Notes under the pieces: generated by a model | Seen by the model: the letters and a program-made list of their open reading frames with translations, nothing else | The model's database searches: none | Told to the model about the DNA's origin: nothing | Shown: positions 7,901 through 14,325 of the stretch, in pieces | Position numbering within the stretch: the first letter of the stretch is position 1 | Layout of the letters: each line of letters begins with the position of its first letter | DNA from: DSUN01 sp035527715 | GTDB taxonomy: Bacteria; Planctomycetota; PUPC01; DSUN01 | NCBI GenBank assembly: GCA_035527715.1 | Contig: DATKZY010000153.1 | Location: 1 to 14,465, forward strand | DNA length: 14,465 bases | Direction: 5' to 3' | Translations under genes and position numbers: made by a program

Positions 7901-9193
7901 TCAGAATCGCCACGGCTCGCGCAGCGCCTCGCCGCGCAGCCGGTTGGCCTCGTCGTCGCCAATGAACTCGTTCTTCTTCGGGTCGTAGGTGAGCTTGCGC
8001 TTCAGGAAGAGCGCGATGTTGACGGCGTGGCAGGCGATGTGGGAGTTGCAGGTGACAAAGTGGTTCGCTCTCGGCAGGCCGCGGGTCTTCACGCAGTCGA
8101 AGAAGTTGCGGATGTGGCTGTCGGCGGGGTAGCCGCCGGTCTTCTTGCCGCGGGCGGCGAGCCATTCGGGGTTGCTGACGTTGATCTCGCCGCTGTCGCC
8201 CACCTCCACCCAGCCGGCGTCGCCCTCGGCCCGCATGGGGCAGGAGCCGACGTTCGGCATCCAGCCGCTGTTGCGGACGACCAGCTTCACCCCGTCGGCG
8301 TAGACGGCGGTCGCCTTGTCGCCCTCGGGCGGGCCGTACTCGACGGGCACCGTGTCGTCGCTCTGCTTCGCCCACTGGCACAGGTCCACGCAGTGCGAGC
8401 CCCAGGGGAGGCATCCGGCGCCCACAAGTCCTCCGCCCTCCTCGAAGCACGACCAGCCCGACCGCAGCAGCCCGCGGTTGAACGGCCGCCAAGCTGCCGT
8501 GCCGAGGTAGAGGTCCCAGTCCACCTCTTCCTTCGACGGCTCGGGCTCGGCGGGCGCCCAGCCGCTCATGCCGACGTTCATGCCGCCTGGATGGGCGTAG
8601 AGGGCCTGGAGCTTGCCGATCTTGCCGCTGTGGATGATGCCCATGGCGTAGAGGAAGTGGGCGACGCTGCGGCGCTGCATGCCGCCCTGGAGGACGCGGG
8701 CCGTGCGCTGAAACGTCGCGGCCAGCTCCAGGCTCTGGGCGATGGTCTTCGTGGTCGGCTTCTCGCTGTAGACGTCCTTGCCCGCCTTCGCGGCCAGAAT
8801 CGAGCCCATGCCGTGCCAGTTGCAGCCCGTGGCGATCAGCACCGCGTCAATGTCGGGGCGGGCGAACATCTCGCGGAAATCAATGTAGGCCGCGCACTTG
8901 TCGTCGCCGTTCCGCCCATCCACCATCTTCTTGGCGCGCTCGCGCCGGTCGCGCTGCACGTCGCACACGGCCACGCAGCGCACGTCGGCCTCCCGCAGCA
9001 TGCACCCGAAGTCGTAGGACCCCCGGCCGCCGATGCCCATGGCGCCCAGAATGATCTTGTCGCTGGGGGCCACGGCGCCATCCTTGCCCAGTGCCTTCGA
9101 GGCCACGACGTGTGGCGCAACCAGCGCCGCGCCCAGAGCGGCGACGCCGCGCCGCAGAAACCGGCGACGGGGGATGCCCGATCTCTCCAACAT
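7901..9193 (-). CDS. Gfo/Idh/MocA-family oxidoreductase with Tat signal (paralog 2)
   Basis: The protein has 430 aa. The ATG at 9193 follows AAAGGAG by a short spacer. The frame is open far upstream into the binding-protein gene, but only this start gives the expected leader. The twin-arginine motif is RRRFLRRGVAALGAALV (9-25), the glycine loop LGAMGIGGRG (49-58), and EKP is at 144-146. It aligns almost colinearly with paralog 1, with two extra residues in the segment SGWSCFEEGGG (paralog 1 has NGFNFEKGGG). Other differences fall near the expected active site: GCNWHGMG for GPNWHATA, and LPWGSHCVDL for LEWGSHCVDL. This suggests a tandem duplication followed by a change in substrate. It lies 86 bp after the binding-protein gene, with a promoter-like sequence in the gap. 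Confidence 0.92.
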   Translation of the reverse strand: MLERSGIPRRRFLRRGVAALGAALVAPHVVASKALGKDGAVAPSDKIILGAMGIGGRGSYDFGCMLREADVRCVAVCDVQRDRRERAKKMVDGRNGDDKCAAYIDFREMFARPDIDAVLIATGCNWHGMGSILAAKAGKDVYSEKPTTKTIAQSLELAATFQRTARVLQGGMQRRSVAHFLYAMGIIHSGKIGKLQALYAHPGGMNVGMSGWAPAEPEPSKEEVDWDLYLGTAAWRPFNRGLLRSGWSCFEEGGGLVGAGCLPWGSHCVDLCQWAKQSDDTVPVEYGPPEGDKATAVYADGVKLVVRNSGWMPNVGSCPMRAEGDAGWVEVGDSGEINVSNPEWLAARGKKTGGYPADSHIRNFFDCVKTRGLPRANHFVTCNSHIACHAVNIALFLKRKLTYDPKKNEFIGDDEANRLRGEALREPWRF

Positions 9194-9238
9194 GGCGGCT
9201 CCTTTCTGCCGGGACGCGCTTGCGGACCCCGCGCCTGC

Positions 9239-9266
9239 ATTGTAGTCACTACGCCGGACATTGCAA
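9239..9266 (-). promoter_or_regulatory. Candidate sigma70-type promoter before the oxidoreductase pair
   Basis: On the minus strand TTGCAA (9266-9261) and TACAAT (9244-9239) are 16 bp apart. The -10 matches consensus at five of six positions and the -35 at four. It lies in the 86-bp gap between the binding-protein stop and the paralog 2 start, giving a predicted leader of about 35-40 nt. It could let the oxidoreductases and the genes after them be transcribed independently of the transporter. Confidence 0.4.
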
Positions 9267-9279
9267 GTGCGGGCCGCCG

Positions 9280-10698
9280 CTACTGGTCGGGGTAGACCTC
9301 GGCAGCGATGCGCCGGCGCACGCTGTCCAGCGCCTCCTCCGCGGTGGGCGTGGCGCCGGAGAGGTACTTCTGGAACTCGACCGCGAGGATCTCCGCGCAC
9401 TGGCCCCAGTTGGCCGGGTCGGGGTACGAGTAGCCCTTGTCGAGCGACCTGCCCAGCTCGAGGATGCCGGCCGGCAGGTCGGTGCGCTGGTACATCGCAC
9501 GGGTCGCGGGCATCTTCCCCCCGCCCTTGAGCACGCCCGGCCGGTGCGGGTCGGGCCAGCCCTTCGACACGGCCGTCTGGAAGCCGTAGGTGTCGGTGCA
9601 GAAGGTCTCGTAGCAGAACTCGACGGCCTGGCGGACGACGGGGGAACACTTGGGGATCACGCAGCCGTACGTGCACACGAGCGAGCCGGCGGCCTTTGCC
9701 CCCGGGGTGGGCGCGATGCCGATCACGTCGTCGCCGTGGTCCTTCACCGCCCACAGGCCGCGGCTCTGCCAGTGCGGGTACATGGCCGCCCGCAGGACGC
9801 GGAGGTCCTGCTCGATGCTCTCGGCCACCATGCAGTTGGGGCTGATGTAGCCCGCCTGGTGCCAGCGTTTGAGGGTCTTGAAGACCTCGACGGCCTCGGG
9901 GCTGGCGACGTCGGGCCGGCCCCGCTCGTCCACAATGCCACGGCCCTTCTTGTAGGCGGCGAGCAGGGGGATGTAGCAGTTCTGGGCGAAGAAGCCGCCC
10001 TGGGCGAACACCATAGCCAGCGGGGCCACCTCCACGCCGTTGTGGGTGAGGCCCTTGAGCTTCTGGCACACCTGTTCGACCTCCTCCCACGTCTGCGGCG
10101 GGCGCGCGATGCCGCGCTGCTTGAAGAAGACCCTATTGTAGTTCAGCGCCAGCACCTCGCCCATCCAGGGAAGCTCGTAGAGGTTGGTCTGGCCCGTCTG
10201 CGGGTCCTTGCGCGAGCAGCCGCCGAACAGGGCCGGGGCGAAGGCATCCAGTTGCTCGGGAGCGAGGTAGTCGCGGACGTTGATGATGAGGCTGCGGCGA
10301 GCCGGGTCGGTCGTGTTCCAGTTGTAGTCAATGAACGGGTGGATCTCCTCGTCGGCCCAGGCCACCACGACGTCGTAGCGGGTTCGGCCCTGGAGGGCCC
10401 AGAGCAGCAGGATGCTGTTGAGGCTGCCCTCGGGCAGGACGCTGTGGCGGATTCTCACCTTGCCGGCGTGGGCCTGCTCGTAGCGGCGGATGGTCTCCTC
10501 CCACGGAAACTCGTCCATCTGCCAGGCGGCGATGCCGATGCGGATGACGGTGGCGGCGGCCTCGCCGACCTGCTCGCCGCGCCCGGCCTGGCCCAGCACG
10601 CCGGTCAACTGCTCCAGGGGCGTGAGGTCCCAGAGAAGCTCGACCGCGCTCACCAGCACGATCACCAGCACTGCTACCAGGCTGAGCCGTCGCAACAT
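9280..10698 (-). CDS. ABC-transporter sugar-binding protein
   Basis: The protein has 472 aa. A GGAGAAGAG ribosome binding site precedes the ATG at 10698. Residues 5-23 (LSLVAVLVIVLVSAVELLW) form an N-terminal hydrophobic helix. There is no lipobox cysteine, so the protein is either secreted or membrane-anchored. The solute-binding fold begins at about residue 50 (VIRIGIAAWQMDEFPWEETIRRYE) and shows usual family 1 features: TWEEVEQVCQKLK, the FAQGGFFAQNC segment, VIGIAPTPG, and SLVCTYGCVIPK with a following C-terminal lobe. It should deliver a sugar to the two permeases encoded upstream, from which it is separated by the transposase block. In most such operons the binding-protein gene comes first; here it follows the permeases. 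The substrate cannot be read from sequence. Confidence 0.88.
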   Translation of the reverse strand: MLRRLSLVAVLVIVLVSAVELLWDLTPLEQLTGVLGQAGRGEQVGEAAATVIRIGIAAWQMDEFPWEETIRRYEQAHAGKVRIRHSVLPEGSLNSILLLWALQGRTRYDVVVAWADEEIHPFIDYNWNTTDPARRSLIINVRDYLAPEQLDAFAPALFGGCSRKDPQTGQTNLYELPWMGEVLALNYNRVFFKQRGIARPPQTWEEVEQVCQKLKGLTHNGVEVAPLAMVFAQGGFFAQNCYIPLLAAYKKGRGIVDERGRPDVASPEAVEVFKTLKRWHQAGYISPNCMVAESIEQDLRVLRAAMYPHWQSRGLWAVKDHGDDVIGIAPTPGAKAAGSLVCTYGCVIPKCSPVVRQAVEFCYETFCTDTYGFQTAVSKGWPDPHRPGVLKGGGKMPATRAMYQRTDLPAGILELGRSLDKGYSYPDPANWGQCAEILAVEFQKYLSGATPTAEEALDSVRRRIAAEVYPDQ

Positions 10699-10725
10699 GT
10701 TCTTCTCTTCTCCGGGGTCAGCCTC

Positions 10726-11161
10726 TGCCGTCCCTTCGGGACTGCACGGGGGCCATCCCCGATCCGGCGGCTGAAGCCGCCGGCCACCAACTACTGTCCC
10801 TTTGGGACAGACAGATCACGGGTCGCATGGCTCTCCGTCCCGCAGGGACGGCAGCGCGCGGCCCCATCTCCAGCCTCGCGAGGAGGCCCCTCTTCGTCCC
10901 GAAGGGACAGCTGGATCCTCGTCCCGCAGGGACGGAGGTTGGTTGCCGGCGGCTTCAGCCGCCGGAGCGCCAGGCCCCGCCCCCGTGCAGTCCCGAAGGG
11001 ACGGCAGAACCCTCGCCCCGAAGGGACGGCGGCCCCCGGCGTCGGCACCGGCGCCCGAGTGGCCCGTTCCTCGTCCCGCAGGGACGGGAGTGGGTTGCCG
11101 GCGGCTTCAGCCGCCGGAGTGCCAGGCCCCAACCCCGCCCAGTCCCGAAGGGACGGCAGAA
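10726..11161. repeat. Hairpin repeat array 1 (3' side of the transposase)
   Basis: GTCCC-NNN-GGGAC stems occur at 10730, 10796, 10837, 10896, 10921, 10990, 11073 and 11142, with a decayed copy at 11015. Larger stems CCGGCGGC-N4-GCCGCCGG lie at 10764, 10946 and 11098. Two complete forward modules (10919-11008 and 11072-11161) and one reverse module (10726-10809) are present; the remaining stems are solitary. Triloops are GCA or GAA on the plus strand for forward modules. The last module ends three bp before the transposase stop codon. I see no gene in this 465-bp gap; all long open frames in it are translations of the repeats. Confidence 0.9.
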
Positions 11162-11162
11162 C

Positions 11163-11180
11163 GCTACCGCCAGAGGTAGC
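11163..11180. repeat. Short inverted repeat over the transposase stop codon
   Basis: GCTACC (11163-11168) and GGTAGC (11175-11180) form a 6-bp stem with a 6-nt loop that includes the stop codon of the transposase. No T-run follows. It may be a chance consequence of the conserved C-terminal YLWR codons or a transposase end structure. Confidence 0.35.
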
Positions 11181-11610
11181 GCTCATCATAGCTGATGCCG
11201 TGCCTCTTAAGCAAGGCGATGAACTCCTGCTTGAAGTCCACTCTCTTGTGATGCTCCTCCTGGTCTCGGATGTAGGCTAACAGGTTCGGCAGCGTCGAAG
11301 GCGAAACGGTGAACGCGGCATAGTCCTGCTGCCAATAGGCATCCCCCAGCTCAGGGAAGGTCTCGTGCATCCACTTGGAGGAGCTGCCCTTGATGAACTG
11401 CACGAGCTTTGCCACCGCGATCTTCGGGCTGCCGACGCAGGCGAGGTGGACGTGGTCGAGGGTTCCGTTCGCGGCGAGCAGGTGGCCCTCCACGTTGCGG
11501 ATGATCCCGCCGATATACTCCCAGATCCTTGGCCGGAGCTCCTCCCTCAGTCGGGGCAGTCGCTCCTTGGTCGAGAAGACGACGTGATAGAGGAGGTTCG
11601 TGTACGACAT
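11164..11610 (-). CDS. tnpA: IS200-like / REP-associated HUH tyrosine transposase
   Basis: The protein has 148 aa, the normal length for IS200/IS605 TnpA. The ATG at 11610 has AGGAG seven nt upstream; frame upstream of it runs only through repeats. It opens with the family signature YHVVFSTKERLP (8-19). The metal-binding HUH pair is H53 and H55 (GTLDHVHL), and the nucleophile is Y113 in YIRDQ (113-117), the YxxxQ arrangement of IS608-type enzymes. Other family blocks are FIKGSSSKW (72-80), YWQQDYAAFTVS (92-103), EEHHKRVDFKQEF (118-130) and YDERYLW at the end. All catalytic residues are present, so it is probably functional. Such enzymes cut and join single-stranded DNA at hairpins, which fits the hairpin arrays on both sides. 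Assignment to a REP-linked subgroup rather than a conventional IS200 rests on that context. Confidence 0.93.
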   Translation of the reverse strand: MSYTNLLYHVVFSTKERLPRLREELRPRIWEYIGGIIRNVEGHLLAANGTLDHVHLACVGSPKIAVAKLVQFIKGSSSKWMHETFPELGDAYWQQDYAAFTVSPSTLPNLLAYIRDQEEHHKRVDFKQEFIALLKRHGISYDERYLWR

Positions 11611-11655
11611 CCAGTGCTCCTGGCTGTTGTGAAGCTCCCGGCCGGCCGCCTCCTT

Positions 11656-12089
11656 CTGCCGTCCCTTCGGGACTGGGTGAGGGGCTGCCGCGATCCGGCG
11701 GCTGAAGCCGCCGGCAACCCACTCCCGTCCCTGCGGGACGAAGACCCCTGCCGTCCCTTCGGGACTGGACCAGGGCCGCCGCGATCCGGCGGCTGAAGCC
11801 GCCGGCAACCCACTCCCGTCCCTGCGGGACGAAGACCCCTGCCGTCCCTTCGGGACTGGGTGAGGGGCTGCCGTGATCCGGCGGCTGAAGCCGCCGGCAA
11901 CCCACTCCCGTCCCTGCGGGACGAAGACCAAGCGCCTGAGGCGGCCCGCAATGCATCCCCGTCCCTAGAGGACGATTATCTGTGCGACCCCTGATTTGCC
12001 TGTCCCAGAGGGACAGCAGTTGGTGGCCGGCGGCTTCAGCCGCCGGATCGCCAGGCCCCACCCACACACAGTCCCGAAGGGACGGCAGA
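11656..12089. repeat. Hairpin repeat array 2 (5' side of the transposase)
   Basis: Three tandem reverse-oriented modules start at 11656, 11748 and 11839 (periods 92 and 91 bp) and end at about 11929. Each has GTCCC-TTC-GGGAC, then CCGGCGGC-TGAA-GCCGCCGG, then GTCCC-TGC-GGGAC. Copies one and three differ by about one base over the spacers. Copy two has a different spacer after its first hairpin (GGACCAGGGCC for GGGTGAGGGGC) and is one base shorter. A decayed stem CGTCC-CTAGA-GGACG follows at 11960-11974. A forward module at 12000-12089 ends six bp before the permease stop. No gene is visible from 11611 to 12094. Confidence 0.9.
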
Positions 12090-12094
12090 GCATC

Positions 12095-12961
12095 CTATGC
12101 CTTGATCGCCCCGGCCGACAGGCCGCGGACGAAGTACTTCTGGAGCAGGACGAACACGATCACGATGGGCAGGAACGACAGGAGCACGGTGGCGAAGAGC
12201 ACGCCGCTGTTGAACAGCCCCCACTGGCCCTTCAGCAGCGTGATGCCCACGGGGAGCGTGCGCACCGCCTCGGTGGACGTGAAGGTGAGGGCGAAGAGAA
12301 ACTCGTTCCAGATGCCCAGAAACGTCAGGATCGCGCAGGCCGCCAGGCCGTTCCGGCCAATCGGCACCATGAGATCCCAGAACACCCGCCAGGTCCCCGC
12401 CCCGTCAATCATCGCGGCGTCCACCAGGTCCTGCGGGATCGAGAGGAACACGTTGCGCATGATGAAGATCACCAGGAGCAGGTTGCCGGCCGTGTAGGCG
12501 GCGAGGAGCCCGGCGATCCTGTCGTACAGCCGCAGCTTGAACATCAGCTCGTACTGGCCGATGAGGGTGACCTCGCCCGGGATCATGATGGTCAGCAGCA
12601 GGAGCGTGAAGAGCAGCTTGTTGCCCGCGAAGCGGAACTGCGCGAGGCCGTACGCCGCCAGCGAGCCGACGAGCAGCGACAGCAGCGTGCCGGCCATCGC
12701 CAGGTACACCGTGTTGAAGTAGTAGGTCGGCAGGCCCGACAGCTTGTCGGCGATCTTCCGGTAGTTGTCCAGCGTCACGAACTGGCCGGCCGGCTTCTCC
12801 ACCTCGTAGGCCTGCCACGGCCACACGTTGCCGCGCTGGATCTCGAGGTGCGGCTTGAACGAGCCGCAGATGATCCAGGCGAACGGCAGCACGCTCAGCA
12901 GCGCCACCACCACGAGAATCGCCCCGAGCGTCAGCGACACGCTTCTGCGTTCCACAGCCAT
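12095..12961 (-). CDS. Sugar ABC-transporter permease (MalG/UgpE type)
   Basis: The protein has 288 aa with six expected membrane segments, beginning at residues 10-31 (LTLGAILVVVALLSVLPFAWII). The cytoplasmic EAA loop that contacts the ATPase is DAAMIDGAGTWRVFWDLMVP (181-200). The C-terminus KYFVRGLSAGAIKA is the usual ending of this family. Its start lies 10 bp after the stop of the first permease, with only a weak AGGG site, so translational coupling is likely. It should form the heterodimeric channel with the upstream permease. The mobile hairpin block begins just beyond its stop codon. No ATP-binding subunit gene is in the window; such systems often share an MsmK/UgpC-type ATPase encoded elsewhere. 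Confidence 0.94.
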   Translation of the reverse strand: MAVERRSVSLTLGAILVVVALLSVLPFAWIICGSFKPHLEIQRGNVWPWQAYEVEKPAGQFVTLDNYRKIADKLSGLPTYYFNTVYLAMAGTLLSLLVGSLAAYGLAQFRFAGNKLLFTLLLLTIMIPGEVTLIGQYELMFKLRLYDRIAGLLAAYTAGNLLLVIFIMRNVFLSIPQDLVDAAMIDGAGTWRVFWDLMVPIGRNGLAACAILTFLGIWNEFLFALTFTSTEAVRTLPVGITLLKGQWGLFNSGVLFATVLLSFLPIVIVFVLLQKYFVRGLSAGAIKA

Positions 12962-12971
12962 CGCCGTTTCC

Positions 12972-13970
12972 CTATTCCACCGGGCGGTTCAGCTTGCGCA
13001 CGAGCAGGCTGACCCCGAAGATGAACAGCGCGAGGGCATACGCCAGCGCCGAAGCGTAGCCGAGCTGGAACTTCCCGTAGCGGAAGGCCAGGTTGTAGAG
13101 CCGCATGACGTACGTGAGCGTCGAGTCGGCCGGCCCTCCGCCGGTCATGATGAAAGGCTGGCCGAAGAGCTTGAAGGCCCCGATCAGGCTCAGCAGCACC
13201 ACGAGGTAGATGGTCGGCGCGAGCTGCGGCAGCGTGATGTGCCAGAAGCGCCGCCAGCCGCCCGCCCCGTCCACCACCGCCGCCTCGTACAGCTCGTCGG
13301 GAATGCGCTGGAGGCCCACGAGGAAGAGAATGATGTTGATGCCGATGCCGTTCCAGAGGCACATCGCGGCGATGCCGAGCATCGCCCAGCGGCTGTCGCC
13401 CAGCACCCCGCCCTCGGGCACGGCGCCCAGCGGCCCGGCCCCCAGCAGGCCGGCCGCCCAGTTCGCCGCCCCGACCGCCCCCGTCAGCAGCTTGTGGGCC
13501 AGGCCGAACGAGGGGTTGTAGAACAGCGTCCACATCACCGCGCTCACCGCCAGGCTCACCACCACGGGCGTGAAGATGATCGTCCGCAGCGCCACCGCCC
13601 CGCGCTTCAGGCCGTTCAGCATCATCGCGACCAGCAGCGCCAGCACCACGAACGGCGGCACGAAGATCGCCGTGAAGTACAGCGTGCGCCAGAACGGGTC
13701 GTGGTTCTCCTTCTGGAGCAGCAGCCTGCCGTAGTTCTCCAGCCCCACGAAGCGGGCCGAGTCCGGCTCCAGGATCGAGTAGTCGAAGAACGACAGGTAG
13801 AAGGAGCGTGCGATGGGATAGGCGATCATCAGGCCGAACAGCAGCACGGCCGGCAGCACGTAGAGCAGGCCCTTGCGGTGGTGCCGCCGCCGCCACAGCG
13901 ACAGGGCCTCCCGCCCGCCCGGCCCGGCGGCTGTGGCACGACTCGCACCCGGGTGTGGCGCCTGCCTCAT
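12972..13970 (-). CDS. Sugar ABC-transporter permease (MalF/UgpA type)
   Basis: The protein has 332 aa. A basic N-terminus (SLWRRRHHRKG) precedes the first membrane segment at 34-52 (GLLYVLPAVLLFGLMIAYP). The EAA loop EAAVVDGAGGWRRFWHITLP spans 229-248, followed by the conserved LIGAFKLFGQPFIMTGGGP (262-280). An insertion of about 30 Gly/Ala-rich residues (163-192) extends the loop after FYNPSFGLAHKLL. The chosen ATG has AAGGA only three nt upstream, which is tight; no better start is visible nearby. It is the first gene of the cluster, 10 bp before the second permease, and a promoter-like sequence lies just upstream. Confidence 0.92.
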   Translation of the reverse strand: MRQAPHPGASRATAAGPGGREALSLWRRRHHRKGLLYVLPAVLLFGLMIAYPIARSFYLSFFDYSILEPDSARFVGLENYGRLLLQKENHDPFWRTLYFTAIFVPPFVVLALLVAMMLNGLKRGAVALRTIIFTPVVVSLAVSAVMWTLFYNPSFGLAHKLLTGAVGAANWAAGLLGAGPLGAVPEGGVLGDSRWAMLGIAAMCLWNGIGINIILFLVGLQRIPDELYEAAVVDGAGGWRRFWHITLPQLAPTIYLVVLLSLIGAFKLFGQPFIMTGGGPADSTLTYVMRLYNLAFRYGKFQLGYASALAYALALFIFGVSLLVRKLNRPVE

Positions 13971-14003
13971 GCGTCCTTACCCCTCGGCCAACTCAGGGCT
14001 TAC

Positions 14004-14031
14004 ACCATACCACAAACCCCCTGCCAGGCAA
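14004..14031 (-). promoter_or_regulatory. Candidate extended -10 promoter for the transporter genes
   Basis: On the minus strand TTGCCT (14031-14026) and TATGGT (14009-14004) are 16 bp apart, and the -10 is preceded by TGG, the extended -10 form. Four of six bases match in each element. The predicted start would give a leader of about 25-30 nt before the first permease. It lies between the hairpin-rich upstream region and the gene. Confidence 0.35.
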
Positions 14032-14081
14032 ACCCCGGCCGGGGCCTCGCCCCCATCGTGCCCACATCTCCGGGTCTTGTA

Positions 14082-14297
14082 GCCCGCGAACGCGGGCGAG
14101 CCAGTCGTAGCCCAGGGCGACCGAAGGGAGCCCTGGGACCGCCCCCCTGGGCACAAGCCCCTGAAGGGGGCGCCTCACGGCGCTTGAATCGCCCCCGTTG
14201 GGGGCTCCATGCTGGGGCCTCTTTCCCCAGGGCTCCCTTCGGTCGCCCTGGGCTACGGCTCAACCCCCCCCATTCGGGGGCTAAGACCTGGCTCGCC
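14082..14297. repeat. Nested inverted-repeat hairpin cluster upstream of the operon
   Basis: Bases 14107-14137 and 14226-14256 are perfect 31-bp inverted copies. Each copy folds on itself: CCCAGGGC pairs with GCCCTGGG around an inner CC-GAA-GG, flanked by GA on both sides. GGCGAGCCAG (14095-14104) and its complement (14288-14297) form an outer pair. Further stems are GCCCGC-GAAC-GCGGGC (14082-14097), GCCCC-TGAAG-GGGGC (14157-14171), GCGCC-TCAC-GGCGC (14170-14183) and GCCCCC-GTT-GGGGGC (14191-14205). The stretch from 13971 to 14465 holds no gene I can support. Confidence 0.85.
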
Positions 14298-14325
14298 ACG
14301 ACATGTGGGCGGAGATACGGGCTAA

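Larger units (their letters stand above)
10726..12089. mobile_element. IS200-like transposase with flanking three-hairpin repeat modules
   Basis: A single-gene HUH transposase (11610-11164) lies between two hairpin arrays. Seven modules are recognised, each of about 85-92 bp and built of three hairpins: 10726-10809 (reverse), 10919-11008 and 11072-11161 (forward), three tandem copies over 11656-11929 (reverse), and 12000-12089 (forward). The modules next to the gene face each other as inverted repeats. The block sits between the second permease (stop at 12095, six bp away) and the binding protein (start at 10698), without breaking either frame. This is the arrangement of REP sequences with a REP-associated tyrosine transposase. 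Whether the block moves as one unit or is a transposase plus repeats it has spread cannot be told from one locus. Confidence 0.7.

Noticed and set aside
10730..10742. GTCCCTTCGGGAC read as a UUCG tetraloop RNA hairpin
   Set aside because: A C(UUCG)G tetraloop would leave the stem with a mismatch after two pairs; the perfect fold is a five-pair stem with a triloop.
11164..11931. Longer transposase form reading from the upstream hairpin array
   Set aside because: The extra residues are translated repeats (Arg/Ser/Gly-rich); the ATG at 11610 has a proper ribosome binding site and gives the normal family length.
10726..12089. Regularly spaced repeats that could suggest a CRISPR array
   Set aside because: The repeats are whole 90-bp modules with internal hairpins, present in both orientations, with similar rather than unique spacers; no cas gene is present.
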